NCBI RefSeq assembly: GCF_004217315.1
Contig: NZ_SGWR01000001.1
Span: 558,001-622,000 of the forward strand
Source of the DNA: Corticibacter populi
GTDB taxonomy: Bacteria; Pseudomonadota; Gammaproteobacteria; Burkholderiales; Burkholderiaceae_C
DNA: 64,000 nucleotides
Reading direction: 5' to 3'
The notes below the pieces were generated by a model that was not told the DNA's origin, made no database searches, and saw nothing but the letters and a program-made list of their open reading frames with translations. The stretch's first letter is position 1; every line of letters begins with the position of its first letter. Both the position numbers and the translations under genes were made by a program. This document shows positions 34,016 to 43,254 of this stretch, one piece after another.

Positions 34016-34044
34016 ATGTAAGACTTATTTCCATTATTCATCAA
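34016..34044 (-). promoter_or_regulatory. Promoter of the second hipBA pair
   Basis: Minus-strand -35 TTGATG (34044-34039) and -10 TTACAT (34021-34016) are 17 bases apart, just upstream of the hipB ribosome binding site. AT-rich spacer. Confidence 0.45.
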
Positions 34045-34449
34045 TTTTGTCTTTGGAGTAGGACGTTTTCATCATCTCCCAGCCGTTCAATGCTAGGAAG
34101 CCCTGAGGCGACGGTTACTTGATCTCTGCGAGATGGAAGGATTCCCAACTCTGCCTGGAGCCTGATCGAACCGGTGGATTGAACGCCATCTGGCTTGCCC
34201 AGCAAGACCTTGTCATGCTATCTTTTCATCGGGCTTTTCTGGCGAAACGCCCATTTCTCCCTCTTCAGCGGCCAGCACACACTGGCCGCTTTTTCTTTTA
34301 AAGGTCCCGTCCACCCAGAACCGGGGCAATTCGACCAGCGATCGATCCCCTGTGAAGCTGACTTGGTAGCCAGGATAAGGCGTGTCTGGACCAAAACCTA
34401 GTGTTTCTTCTCGTAGCTCACTTCATACTCGTTACAATCCAGCTTGGGT
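34045..34449. other. Gap between hipB and the mrp leader
   Basis: About 400 bases, no supported protein gene. It ends transcription with the strong hairpin at 34267-34299. Sequence before this hairpin (34100-34266) could be a small RNA or the tail of a lost gene; I see no clear promoter. Confidence 0.4.
34267..34299 (+). terminator. Rho-independent terminator upstream of the mrp leader
   Basis: AGCGGCCAG and CTGGCCGCT make a perfect 9-bp stem with a 6-base loop, followed by TTTTTCTTTT. No protein gene on this strand ends nearby, so it may terminate a small RNA or insulate the mrp operon. Confidence 0.8.
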
Positions 34450-34640
34450 TTCGGCCGCATTCTGCGGTCGGGAGGTTCAGTGCATTGGTCGGGCCGCCAA
34501 TGCGGGCTTTGCACGTCCAATGAACCTTAGCACCACTAGGCCTGCACGTCTGGGCTTCGCGCCTGCATTTTTTTACTTGGTTAATTTGCAAGGCTTTGGC
34601 TCTTGCAAGTCTGGCTTCTTGCGCTGTCCAACGGAAGGAG
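34450..34640 (+). promoter_or_regulatory. Structured 5' leader of the mrp operon, candidate riboswitch
   Basis: Three perfect inverted repeats occur in 160 bases. CCGCA-TGCGG lies near 34455-34468. GGTTCA (34474-34479) pairs with TGAACC (34521-34526), enclosing GCATTGG (34482-34488) with CCAATGC (34497-34503). TTGCAAG pairs with CTTGCAA (about 34587-34609) close to the ribosome binding site. The G-rich loop GTCGGGCCG and the GGGCTTTGCACG strand are unpaired in this model. Leaders of Na+/Li+ transporter genes include the nhaA and DUF1646 riboswitch classes, so an ion-sensing role is possible but untested. Confidence 0.5.
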
Positions 34641-34647
34641 GACAGGC

Positions 34648-36972
34648 ATGGAACTGATACCCCTGTCACTTAGCCCGTGGTTTGGAGCCATAGTTGTTTG
34701 GCGCCTTGCACTGGTTGAGCACCGATTGCTGCGCTACCTGCCAGTGCTGCTACCGCTTGCACTGCTGGCCGTGTTCTTGCAGTGGCTACCCGCGGTTTCG
34801 GGTGGCCAGAGCATCCTGCAGAGTTGGGCCTGGGCGCCCTCGCTTGGGGTCGAACTGGCGCTGCGTCTGGATGGCTTTGCCATGTTGTTCGTGCTGTTGA
34901 TCACGGGCATTGGCACTCTGGTCACGCTGTACGCAATTGCCTACTTTGCCGCCTACCCGCGGCGTGAACGGGCGCGTTTCGTCCTGTTGATCCAGTTGTT
35001 CATGGCGGCCATGCTGGGCACGGTGCTGGCCGATGACGTCATCGCGTTGTTCGTGTTCTGGGAATTGACCAGTCTGCTGTCGTTTCTGTTGATCGGGTTT
35101 GACGCCAGCTCTGCCAATGCCCGCAAGGCAGCACTGCAATCCCTGTTGATCACCGCCGCTGGCGGACTGGCGCTGTTTGCCGGGCTGTTGTTGCTCGGCA
35201 TGGCGCTGCAGACCTTCCGCCTGTCGGAGATGGCTGCACGCGCCGAGCAATTGCTCGGCAGTGTGTGGCTGCTGCCTGCGATCGTGTTGATCCTGCTGGG
35301 GGCGTTCACGAAGTCGGCGCAGTTCCCTTTCCATTTCTGGCTGCCGCAGGCCATGGCTGCACCGACCCCGGCCTCGGCCTACCTGCATTCGGCCACCATG
35401 GTCAAGCTGGGGGTGTACCTGCTGGCCAGGTTCGATACTGTGCTGGCGGACGTGTCGTGGTTTGCACCCACCTTGCTGGTTTTTGGTAGCGTGACCATGC
35501 TGGTGGCCGCTCTGGGCGCCTTGCGTGCCAGTCAGTACAAGGCGATGCTGGCGCAGTCCACCGTGGCGTCCCTGGGCATTCTGGTGATGTTGATCGGGTT
35601 GGATGGCGATCTGGCCACGGTGGCGCTGTGTGTGTTCATCGTCGCGCATGCGTTGTACAAGGCGGCCCTGTTCTTTGTGGCCGGTACCGTTCTCCATACG
35701 ACGCACACCAGCAGTTTGCTGCATCTGGGTGGACTGCGGCACAGCCTGCCATGGACGGCTGCTGCGGCTGCGCTGGCCGGCCTGTCGATGGCGGGGCTGC
35801 CGCCGTGGTTCGGCTTCATTGCCAAGGAGGCCTTGTTCGAGGCGCAACTGAGCGGCAGCCAGGGATGGTGGGTCATCGCCGTGGCGGTCATGGTCAATGC
35901 CGTGATGGTGGCGGTGGCAGGCATGGTGGCGTGGCGTCCGTTCTGGAGCACGCCGGCGCAGCCCGTGCCCCTGCACCATGGCGCGTCGCCGGGCATGGTC
36001 ATTGCGCCGTTGCTGCTGGCAGTTTGCGGTCTGCTGGCGGGCTTGCTACCTGGTCTGTTGGGCCAGTCTGTGGTAACTCCGGCTGCGGCTGCCCTGCAAG
36101 GGCACACCATTGCGTTTGAGCTGGCTCTTTGGCACGGCTTGACGCCGATGCTCGGTTTATCGGCTTTGGTGGTGGTTTTGGGGCTGGTGCTGTTGTTTAA
36201 TTGGCCGCGCTGCCACCACGCGTTGTTGCGCGCTGCATGGCTGCAGCGGCTTGACGCCAATGCGTACTACCAGCAGGTTGTCGATGCAATTCTGTTGCTG
36301 GCGCGCCGCAGCACGCGTTGGCTGCAGAACGGCGATATGCGGCACTACACAGTCATCACCAGTATCGCTTTGGTGGCGGTGATGTTGTGGTTGCTCGCGA
36401 ACGCGCACATCGGGCTGTCCCTGGTTGCCGGTGGGCAGTGGCTGCCGGTTCCTGCCGCTTTGCTGACATTCGGCATCGTCGGTGCTTGCGTGGCAGTGCG
36501 CACGCGCAGCATGGTGGCCGGGTTGGTGGGGGTTGGCGTCGTCGGCTACGGGTCTGCGCTGTTTTTTCTGCTGCATGGCGCACCGGATCTGGCGCTGACG
36601 CAATTTGCAGTGGAGACGTTGGTGCTGATCGTGCTGATGGCAGTCCTGGTGCGCCTGCCGCGCGCCGCACCGCCAACGCGCAGCCGGCGTGAAGTAGCCG
36701 TCGACGCCACTATCGCGGTTGTGTTTGGCCTGGTCCTTTTTGTCGCGCTGGCCAGCATGCTGGCGCAGCCTTTCGATACGCGTCTGTCGGATTTTTTCCG
36801 TGCCAGCAGCTACGTGGATGCGCACGGCCGGAACGTGGTCAACGTGATCATCGTCGACTACCGCGCGCTGGACACCATGGGCGAGATCGCCGTCGTGGCG
36901 CTGGCGACACTGGGTGCATGGAGCCTGTTGCGTCGCCGCAGGGGTGGCTCACGAAGAGGCGGCAAACCATGA
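34648..36972 (+). CDS. mrpA: Mrp Na+/H+ antiporter subunit A
   Basis: Large membrane subunit of 774 residues (MnhA/MrpA type). It contains an ND5/NuoL-like antiporter core of about 14 membrane helices, with FWELTSLLSFLLIGF, KSAQFPFHFWLP and HSATMVKLGVYLLARF (proton-channel Glu and Lys residues). The MrpB-like C-terminal extension (LLHGAPDLALTQFAVETLVLIVLMAVLV) is typical of fused MrpA. ATG 34648 has AGGAGG upstream. First gene of a seven-gene overlapping operon that assembles one hetero-oligomeric Na+(Li+,K+)/H+ exchanger. Confidence 0.93.
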   Translation: MELIPLSLSPWFGAIVVWRLALVEHRLLRYLPVLLPLALLAVFLQWLPAVSGGQSILQSWAWAPSLGVELALRLDGFAMLFVLLITGIGTLVTLYAIAYFAAYPRRERARFVLLIQLFMAAMLGTVLADDVIALFVFWELTSLLSFLLIGFDASSANARKAALQSLLITAAGGLALFAGLLLLGMALQTFRLSEMAARAEQLLGSVWLLPAIVLILLGAFTKSAQFPFHFWLPQAMAAPTPASAYLHSATMVKLGVYLLARFDTVLADVSWFAPTLLVFGSVTMLVAALGALRASQYKAMLAQSTVASLGILVMLIGLDGDLATVALCVFIVAHALYKAALFFVAGTVLHTTHTSSLLHLGGLRHSLPWTAAAAALAGLSMAGLPPWFGFIAKEALFEAQLSGSQGWWVIAVAVMVNAVMVAVAGMVAWRPFWSTPAQPVPLHHGASPGMVIAPLLLAVCGLLAGLLPGLLGQSVVTPAAAALQGHTIAFELALWHGLTPMLGLSALVVVLGLVLLFNWPRCHHALLRAAWLQRLDANAYYQQVVDAILLLARRSTRWLQNGDMRHYTVITSIALVAVMLWLLANAHIGLSLVAGGQWLPVPAALLTFGIVGACVAVRTRSMVAGLVGVGVVGYGSALFFLLHGAPDLALTQFAVETLVLIVLMAVLVRLPRAAPPTRSRREVAVDATIAVVFGLVLFVALASMLAQPFDTRLSDFFRASSYVDAHGRNVVNVIIVDYRALDTMGEIAVVALATLGAWSLLRRRRGGSRRGGKP

Positions 36973-37424
36973 ATTCACTGATTTTCAAGAGCACTGCAAG
37001 ACTGCTGTTCTGGGCCATGCTTGTCGCCTCGCTGGTGATTCTCTGGCGAGGCCACAACCAGCCCGGTGGCGGTTTCGTGGGTGGTCTGGTCGCCGCCATG
37101 GCATTTGGCGTGGTGGCCTTGTCACAAGACGTGCAGGTGGCACGCCGCCGGCTGCGCGTGCATCCGGTCGCATTGACCGGGCTGGGCGTATTGCTGGCGG
37201 TGCTCAGCGGCCTGCCGGGCATGTGGCGGGGCGCAGGTTTTCTCACGCACCAGTGGCTGGTCTTCGACAACGGCTTCAAACTCAGCACGACGCTGGTGTT
37301 TGATGTCGGCGTCTACTGTTCGGTGATGGGCGGCATGCTGTGCTTGGTGCTGCGGCTGTATGAGGACGACGCCGCGGATTCTCAGGCTAGACGGAATCCG
37401 CAAGAACAGGAGGCACAACCATGA
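36969..37424 (+). CDS. mrpB: Mrp antiporter subunit B
   Basis: Membrane protein of 151 residues of the MnhB family. RGHNQPGGGFVGGLVAAMAFG is the conserved domain signature, and GVYCSVMGGMLCLVLRLYE closes the last helix. Four membrane helices are expected. The start overlaps the mrpA stop as ATGA, so translation is coupled. Confidence 0.92.
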   Translation: MNSLIFKSTARLLFWAMLVASLVILWRGHNQPGGGFVGGLVAAMAFGVVALSQDVQVARRRLRVHPVALTGLGVLLAVLSGLPGMWRGAGFLTHQWLVFDNGFKLSTTLVFDVGVYCSVMGGMLCLVLRLYEDDAADSQARRNPQEQEAQP

Positions 37425-37849
37425 ATGTGGTCTACGCGGGCGGGATCGCCGCCATCATGGCGATCGGCCTGTATCTGCTGTTGTCGCGGCACATCGTGCG
37501 CTTGCTGTACGGCGTGATGCTGATCTCGGCGGGCGTCAACCTGACGATTTTTCTGGCCGGTCGCATCGGTGCCAATGCACCGCCCGTGATGGCGACCGGC
37601 GAGACTGCGCTGGCGGCCGGTGCCGCCAATCCGCTGCCCCAGGCGCTAGTGCTGACCGCCATCGTCATCGGCTTCTCGCTGGTGGCGTTCGTGGCTTCAC
37701 TGGCGCTCAAGACCTGGCGCAGCACCGGCACGTTGGACAGCAGGGAATTGGGCGATGCGGAGGCGCTGGGTAGCCCTTACCCTCAAGCGTCCGCATCGGC
37801 TGCTGACAGGCATTGCACCAGTGTCAGCACGCAGGAGTCGAGCGCATGA
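37421..37849 (+). CDS. mrpC: Mrp antiporter subunit C
   Basis: NuoK-like subunit of 142 residues. Three hydrophobic helices are visible, with IVRLLYGVMLISAGVNLTIFLAG and NPLPQALVLTAIVIGFSLVAFV matching MnhC and NuoK. The C-terminal 30 residues are hydrophilic and variable. ATGA overlaps on both sides show coupling with mrpB and mrpD. Confidence 0.92.
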   Translation: MNVVYAGGIAAIMAIGLYLLLSRHIVRLLYGVMLISAGVNLTIFLAGRIGANAPPVMATGETALAAGAANPLPQALVLTAIVIGFSLVAFVASLALKTWRSTGTLDSRELGDAEALGSPYPQASASAADRHCTSVSTQESSA

Positions 37850-39363
37850 GTGGGTTGGTCGAATACGCCGTTCTCTGGCCGGTCCTTGTGCCGATCACCG
37901 CTGCGGCATTGTGTACCTTGTGTTGGCATGCACCGAGGACACAGGCTGCGGTGCAACTCGCGGCACTGGTGTTGATGCTGCTGGCCGCGCTCGGGTTGCT
38001 GACGCAGGTGCGCAGCCAAGGTGTGGTGGCCATGACTTTCGGTGGCTGGGCACCGCCGTTCGGCATCAGTTTCGTGGCCGACCACTTTGGCGCGGCCATG
38101 GTGCTGGTGACGGCGGTGCTGGCGTTGGCTGCCGGCGTGTTCGGGCTGGGCAGCACCCACCTGCGACATGTTCGCAATGGGGTGTACCCCTTGCTGCTGG
38201 CGATGCTCGCAGCCGTCAACGGGGCGTTTTTGACCGGCGACATCTTCAACCTGTACGTCTGGTTCGAGATCATGCTGATCAGTGCGCTGGGCCTGCTGGT
38301 GCTGGACCAAAGCCGCGCCCAACTGGATGCGGCACTGAAGTACGCCGTCTTGAACCTGCTGAGCACGCTCTTGTTTCTGCTGGCGATTGCGCTGCTGTAC
38401 GGCGTGACTGGCACGCTCAACATGGCCGATCTGGCGCAGGTATTGCCGCAGACCGAGGCCAGTGCGGCGCTGACGGTATCGGGCGCGCTGTTGCTGGTGG
38501 GCTTTGCAATCAAGGCCGGCTGCTTTCCGATGTTCTTCTGGCTGCCGGCGTCCTACCACACCATTCCGATTGCCGTACTGGCCTTGTTTGCGGGCCTGCT
38601 GACCAAGGTCGGCATATTCGCCTGCTACCGGGTCTTCACGCTGCTGTTCGAGCAGACGGCGGTGCGCGACGTCATGGCGTGGATGGCTGCCGGCACCATG
38701 CTGTTCGGGGTATTTGGTGCGGCCGTTCAATGGGATGTGCGGCGCATCCTGTCGTTTCACATCATCAGCCAGATCGGCTACATCCTGCTGGGCTTGGCGC
38801 TGGGCAGCGCCGCAGGTCTGGCAGGCGGCATCTTCTACATCCTGCACCACATCATCGTCAAGGCGAACCTGTTCTTGATTGCGGGCGCCATGTACCGCGT
38901 CAGCGGCAGCTACGACGTGCGGCGCATGGGCGGCCTGGCCCGCACGCAACCCTTGCTGGCCTTGCTGTTTGCCGTGCCGGCCCTGTCGCTGGCGGGCATT
39001 CCGCCGCTGTCGGGCTTCTGGGCCAAGTTCATGGTGATCGACGCATCGCTGCGCGTTGGTGCGGGCTGGCTGGCCGCCGTCGCGCTGTTCGTCGGGCTGT
39101 TGACGATCTTCTCGATGAGCAAGATCTGGATCGAGGCGTTCTGGAAACCGGCGCCCGTGATGCGCAGCCACCGGCGCACGCTGCCCGCCACCATGCTGTG
39201 GCCCATTGCGGTGCTGGCGTCGATCACGCTATGGATCGGGCTGCAGCCGCAACCACTGTTGCAGTTCTCGAACGAAGCCGCGCAGGGCTTGCTTGACCCC
39301 CAGCCATACATCCAAGCCACCTTTGGCAAGGGGGCGTCAGTCGCCGGGGAGGCCGCGCCATGA
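37846..39363 (+). CDS. mrpD: Mrp antiporter subunit D
   Basis: ND2/ND4-like antiporter subunit of 505 residues with about 14 helices. NLYVWFEIMLISALGLLV carries the membrane Glu of the proton path and KAGCFPMFFWLPASYHTIP the conserved Lys helix. HHIIVKANLFLIAG provides the second Lys. It starts at ATG 37846 (ATGA overlap, GGAG upstream). Together with MrpA it forms the two antiporter-like modules of the complex. Confidence 0.93.
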   Translation: MSGLVEYAVLWPVLVPITAAALCTLCWHAPRTQAAVQLAALVLMLLAALGLLTQVRSQGVVAMTFGGWAPPFGISFVADHFGAAMVLVTAVLALAAGVFGLGSTHLRHVRNGVYPLLLAMLAAVNGAFLTGDIFNLYVWFEIMLISALGLLVLDQSRAQLDAALKYAVLNLLSTLLFLLAIALLYGVTGTLNMADLAQVLPQTEASAALTVSGALLLVGFAIKAGCFPMFFWLPASYHTIPIAVLALFAGLLTKVGIFACYRVFTLLFEQTAVRDVMAWMAAGTMLFGVFGAAVQWDVRRILSFHIISQIGYILLGLALGSAAGLAGGIFYILHHIIVKANLFLIAGAMYRVSGSYDVRRMGGLARTQPLLALLFAVPALSLAGIPPLSGFWAKFMVIDASLRVGAGWLAAVALFVGLLTIFSMSKIWIEAFWKPAPVMRSHRRTLPATMLWPIAVLASITLWIGLQPQPLLQFSNEAAQGLLDPQPYIQATFGKGASVAGEAAP

Positions 39364-39713
39364 ATCAGAAATCGAAACACCCATGGCATATCCGGCTGCG
39401 GGCCTGCGGCAGGCTGGCGGTGATCTTTTTGCGGGAACTGGCACTGTCGTCTTGGGCGGTGGCATCGGCGGCGTTTGCACGCAAGCCGCGCGTGGCGCCG
39501 GCCATCATCGCCGTGCCGCTGCGGTTGCGCAGCGAGATGGGCATTGCCACTCTGGCCAACCTGGTCTCACTCACCCCCGGCACGACGTCGCTGCACGTCA
39601 GCGACGACCGGCAAACCCTCTACGTGCATTGCCTGGATGGCAGCGATCCGGCTGGCCTGATCGCAGGTATCCAGCGCAGTTTCGAAGACGTGATTCTGGA
39701 GATAGAGCCATGA
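39360..39713 (+). CDS. mrpE: Mrp antiporter subunit E
   Basis: Subunit of 117 residues of the MnhE family. VIFLRELALSSWAVASAAF is the membrane part, followed by the conserved RLRSEMGIATLANLVSLTPGTTSL and HVSDDRQTLYVHCLD. It is slightly shorter than usual because the N-terminal membrane segment is reduced. ATGA overlap with mrpD. Confidence 0.9.
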   Translation: MNQKSKHPWHIRLRACGRLAVIFLRELALSSWAVASAAFARKPRVAPAIIAVPLRLRSEMGIATLANLVSLTPGTTSLHVSDDRQTLYVHCLDGSDPAGLIAGIQRSFEDVILEIEP

Positions 39714-40015
39714 TGGAATGGATTGCTCAGGCGCACCAATGGCTGGATCTGGCCACCCGCGGCCTGCTGGTGCTGATGATGGCACCTCTGGGGATGACCT
39801 TGGTGCGCCTGCTTTACGGCCCCAGCGTGGCCGATCGTTTCGTCGCGCTGGATATGCTGACCGGTGTGGCTGCTGCGACCGCGGCGCTGGTGATGTCGAC
39901 TACCGGGCGGCGAGAGTTTTTGGATGTCGGTCTTGGCCTGGCCGTGTTTGGTTTCGTCGGCACCTGCGCATTGGCGGCGTTTCTGGAACGTCAGGCACGC
40001 GGGAGCCACCCATGA
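39710..40015 (+). CDS. mrpF: Mrp antiporter subunit F
   Basis: Membrane protein of 101 residues of the MnhF family. LVRLLYGPSVADRFVALDMLTG is the diagnostic segment, with three helices in total and the LDVGLGLAVFGFVGTCALA end. The start is ATG 39710, or the adjacent ATG at 39713. Overlaps mrpE, and its stop overlaps mrpG. Confidence 0.92.
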   Translation: MMEWIAQAHQWLDLATRGLLVLMMAPLGMTLVRLLYGPSVADRFVALDMLTGVAAATAALVMSTTGRREFLDVGLGLAVFGFVGTCALAAFLERQARGSHP

Positions 40016-40410
40016 TCACAACCAGTGTGGCGCTACTGGCCCTGCTGCTGAAGCTGGCGGGTTTCGTCTTTCTCTTTGCTGCCGCGTTGGGTGTGCTGCG
40101 TTTTGCCGACCCGCTGCAGCGCATGCACGCCAGCACCAAGGCTGGAACGATTGGTGCCGGACTGATGATCGCGGGTGCCGCACTGGCCAGTCGCAGTGCG
40201 GGTGCGCTGGTCATCGGTGCTCTGGCCATTCTGTTTCTGATCTTCACTGTACCTGTGGCAGGCCATCTACTGGGACGTGCAATTTATCTTTGTCGTGCAC
40301 CGCTGCAGGGGTTGGAAGGCCAGGATGCGCTGGCAGGTGTGCTGCCTCGCACTGAATCCGAGACCTCGGTCAATCCAATCAACAAAACCATCAAAAAGGA
40401 AGACAAATGA
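40012..40410 (+). CDS. mrpG: Mrp antiporter subunit G
   Basis: Membrane protein of 132 residues of the MnhG family. GVLRFADPLQRMHASTKAGTIG is the signature, and three helices are visible. The hydrophilic tail of about 30 residues is longer than usual. The stop overlaps the start of the permease gene, extending the coupled operon. Confidence 0.92.
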   Translation: MITTSVALLALLLKLAGFVFLFAAALGVLRFADPLQRMHASTKAGTIGAGLMIAGAALASRSAGALVIGALAILFLIFTVPVAGHLLGRAIYLCRAPLQGLEGQDALAGVLPRTESETSVNPINKTIKKEDK

Positions 40411-41798
40411 GCGATGAGAATGCGCTGGAACGCATGGATGGGCGCATGCCCAAAGGAATCATCAAAGGCAAGCTCATCTTGCTGGTTGCGGCCATTCTGT
40501 CGTATGTGCTGTATCTGGCTTTGCCGTACGAAGATGGCGTGAACAAGGGCTTGGCGTTGCTGCTGTTCGTTGCCATCATGTGGTTTACCGAAGCCATTCA
40601 TATCACGGTGACGGCGCTGCTGATCCCGGTCATTGCCGTGGCGATCGGCATGCCCAACATGACGACACAAACCGCCTTGAGCGCGTTTGCCGATCCGATC
40701 ATCTTTCTATTCTTCGGCGGGTTCGCGCTGGCGACCGCGTTGCACAGCCAGAAGTTGGACAAGAAGATTGCCATGTGGTTGATTGCGATGTCGGGCTCCA
40801 ACCTGGCCATCGCCACACTGGCAATTTTTGCGGTTACCGCCTTCCTGTCGATGTGGATCAGCAACACCGCAACTGCGGCGATGATGCTGCCACTGGCTCT
40901 GGGCATGCTGGCGCATTTGGACAAGGAGAAGGACCGCAGCACCTTCGTGTTCATCCTGCTGGGGATTGCCTACTCGGCCAGCATCGGCGGCCTCGGCTCG
41001 CTGGTGGGGTCTCCCCCCAACGCCATCGCCGCACGCGCGCTGGACATGGATTTCGCAGGCTGGATGCGCATCGGCCTGCCAATGATGCTGGTGCTTATGC
41101 CCCTGATGCTGCTGTCGATGTTCTTGGTGCTGCGGCCCAAGCTCAACAGAAAAGTGCATGTCGAGATCGAGGATATCCCTTGGACACCGCTGCGTGTGAT
41201 CGCCATGCTGATCTTCGCGGCGACGGCGCTGGCATGGATTTTCAGCGGGCGTATCGCCGTGTTGCTCGGCATCACTTCGCCAGATAGCTGGATTGCCTTG
41301 GTGGCCGCAATCGCCGTGGTGGTCTCCGGTACCGCGACGTGGAAGCAGGTCTCCGAGAACACCGAGTGGGGCGTGCTGTTTCTCTTCGGCGGTGGCTTGA
41401 CGCTCAGCGCCTTGCTGCAAAGCTCCGGGACTTCCCTGGTGCTCGGGCAACAAGTGGCGCAGACATTTGGCGATGCCCACCCCTTCGTGGTCATTCTGGT
41501 GGTGGCCATTTTCATCAACGTGCTGACCGAGTTCACCAGCAATACCGCATCGGCCGCGCTGCTGGTGCCAGTGTTTGCCGCCATCGCGGTAGAGATGGGC
41601 ATGCCGCGCGAAGTGATGGTGCTGGTGATCGGCATCGGCGCATCTTGCGCATTCATGCTGCCGGTGGCGACGCCGCCCAATGCCATTGTGTTCGGCTCCG
41701 GGTTGATCAAGCAGAGGGAAATGATTTCGGTCGGGGCAGTCCTGAACGTGCTCTGCATCATCTTGATCACTTTGTGGGCCTACTTTTTCCTGATGTGA
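40407..41798 (+). CDS. DASS/SLC13-family anion transporter in the mrp operon
   Basis: Permease of 463 residues of the divalent anion:Na+ symporter family. Both Ser-Asn-Thr sodium/substrate motifs are visible: MWISNTATAAMML near residue 155 and FTSNTASAALLVPV near 385, with the GGLGSLVGSPPN and PVATPPNAIVFG re-entrant loops. Substrates of the family are dicarboxylates, sulphate or phosphate, usually carried with Na+. It overlaps mrpG by four bases; coupling of a probable Na+ symporter to the Na+-expelling Mrp complex is unusual and suggestive. About 11 membrane helices. Confidence 0.9.
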   Translation: MSDENALERMDGRMPKGIIKGKLILLVAAILSYVLYLALPYEDGVNKGLALLLFVAIMWFTEAIHITVTALLIPVIAVAIGMPNMTTQTALSAFADPIIFLFFGGFALATALHSQKLDKKIAMWLIAMSGSNLAIATLAIFAVTAFLSMWISNTATAAMMLPLALGMLAHLDKEKDRSTFVFILLGIAYSASIGGLGSLVGSPPNAIAARALDMDFAGWMRIGLPMMLVLMPLMLLSMFLVLRPKLNRKVHVEIEDIPWTPLRVIAMLIFAATALAWIFSGRIAVLLGITSPDSWIALVAAIAVVVSGTATWKQVSENTEWGVLFLFGGGLTLSALLQSSGTSLVLGQQVAQTFGDAHPFVVILVVAIFINVLTEFTSNTASAALLVPVFAAIAVEMGMPREVMVLVIGIGASCAFMLPVATPPNAIVFGSGLIKQREMISVGAVLNVLCIILITLWAYFFLM

Positions 41799-41868
41799 TC
41801 CGATGCGGCGCAGGCCACGCAAGTCAGGCTGCGTCACATCCAACCATCCACCATTCACCACTGCATCC

Positions 41869-43254
41869 ATGAAAGTCGTCATTTGCGGCGCCGGACAGGT
41901 CGGGACCACCATCGCCAAGCACCTTGCCACGGAAGGGATCAATGTCACTGTCATCGACATAGACCAGCGTCAAGTCAGCCGGATCGATGAAAGCTATGAC
42001 GTGCGGGGCGTCGCAGGCCATGCATCGCATCCGGATACGCTGCGCAAGGCCGGCGTCAAGCACGCCGACATGCTGATCGCCGTCACGCGATCAGACGAGG
42101 TCAACATGGTGGCCTGTCAGGTCGCTTACTCGCTCTTCGGCGTGAAGCGGCGCATCGCCAGAATCCGCCATGGCGGGTATCTGGCCAAGGACACCAGCGG
42201 ACTCTTTGCCGCCGAGCATCTGCCGATCGACGTCATCATTTCGCCCGAAATGGAGATCGCAGAACGGATTGCCCGTCGCCTGCGCACGCCGGGGTCGTTT
42301 GACGCGATGCCACTGGCCGGCGGGCGCATGGAACTGCTAGGCATCCACGTCGATGCCGCGCATTGTCCGGTGGCCGGCGAGCGGATCGCCGATATTGCTG
42401 AAGTTGAACAGTTTCAGGGAATGGCGATCATGGCGATCATGCGCAAAGGGCGCAGCTTCGTGCCAGCCGACAGTGACCGGATCGAGGTCGGCGACGATGT
42501 GTACCTCGTCTCCAAGACGGAGAGAATCAAGGATGTGCTGGTCGCGTTCGGGCACCAGGAGCGCATGGGCAAAAGACTCATCATCGTCGGGGCTGGCAAC
42601 GTGGGTCTGCACCTGGCCATGGAGATCCAACAGGTTTCGCCGCATGTCGACATCAAGATCATTGAACAGAGCCGGACTCGTGCGGAGCAGGTTGCCAATG
42701 CACTCGGAAGCGCCGTCGTTGTTCTGCATGGAGACGCGCTGGAGCAGACCATTCTTGAAGAAGCACAGGCGGGCCAGGCAGAAACCACCGTGGCGGTCAC
42801 CAATGATGATGAAACCAATATCTTTGTCTCGGTGTTGGCCAAGCAGCTTGGTTGCAAACGTGCCATCACGCTGGTCAACAAGAGAAACTACGAGGTGCTG
42901 ATGCCGCGCCTGGGCATCGACTCGGTGGTCAGCCCAAGCGCCGTCACCATCTCCACTGTGTTGCGGCACGTCCGGCGCGGCGCGATCGCCGCGGTCCATA
43001 CGCTGCGAGAAGATTTCGGCGAGGTTGTCGAAGCCGAAATCACTGAAGAATCTCGCCTCGTGCATCGTCCACTCGATCAACTCGGACTGCCTGCCGGCAT
43101 GAAGGTCGCAGCCATCGTCAGGGACGGCCAGACCGTCATGGCCCGGCCGGAGGCGCAACTGCGCGTCGGCGACCGCATCGTGGCAGTGATTACCTACAGC
43201 GATCTTCGGCAAGCGGAAGCATTGCTTGGTGCCGCCAGGAGGCCTGCTGCGTGA
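41869..43254 (+). CDS. trkA: Trk potassium uptake regulator TrkA
   Basis: Cytoplasmic protein of 461 residues with two RCK units. The Rossmann motifs are CGAGQVGTTIAKHLA (residue 5) and VGAGNVGLHLAMEI (near 240), each followed by a TrkA-C lobe. It binds NAD(H) and nucleotides and gates TrkH. ATG 41869 is chosen on the family N-terminus. Its stop overlaps the GTG start of trkH. There is a 70-base gap after the permease gene, so it could be in the same transcript. Confidence 0.93.
   Translation: MKVVICGAGQVGTTIAKHLATEGINVTVIDIDQRQVSRIDESYDVRGVAGHASHPDTLRKAGVKHADMLIAVTRSDEVNMVACQVAYSLFGVKRRIARIRHGGYLAKDTSGLFAAEHLPIDVIISPEMEIAERIARRLRTPGSFDAMPLAGGRMELLGIHVDAAHCPVAGERIADIAEVEQFQGMAIMAIMRKGRSFVPADSDRIEVGDDVYLVSKTERIKDVLVAFGHQERMGKRLIIVGAGNVGLHLAMEIQQVSPHVDIKIIEQSRTRAEQVANALGSAVVVLHGDALEQTILEEAQAGQAETTVAVTNDDETNIFVSVLAKQLGCKRAITLVNKRNYEVLMPRLGIDSVVSPSAVTISTVLRHVRRGAIAAVHTLREDFGEVVEAEITEESRLVHRPLDQLGLPAGMKVAAIVRDGQTVMARPEAQLRVGDRIVAVITYSDLRQAEALLGAARRPAA

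Noticed and set aside
37783-39171. 462-residue minus-strand frame and similar long frames opposite mrp, trk and kdp genes
   Set aside because: All are antisense to certain genes and show the Gln/His/Arg bias of GC-rich shadows.
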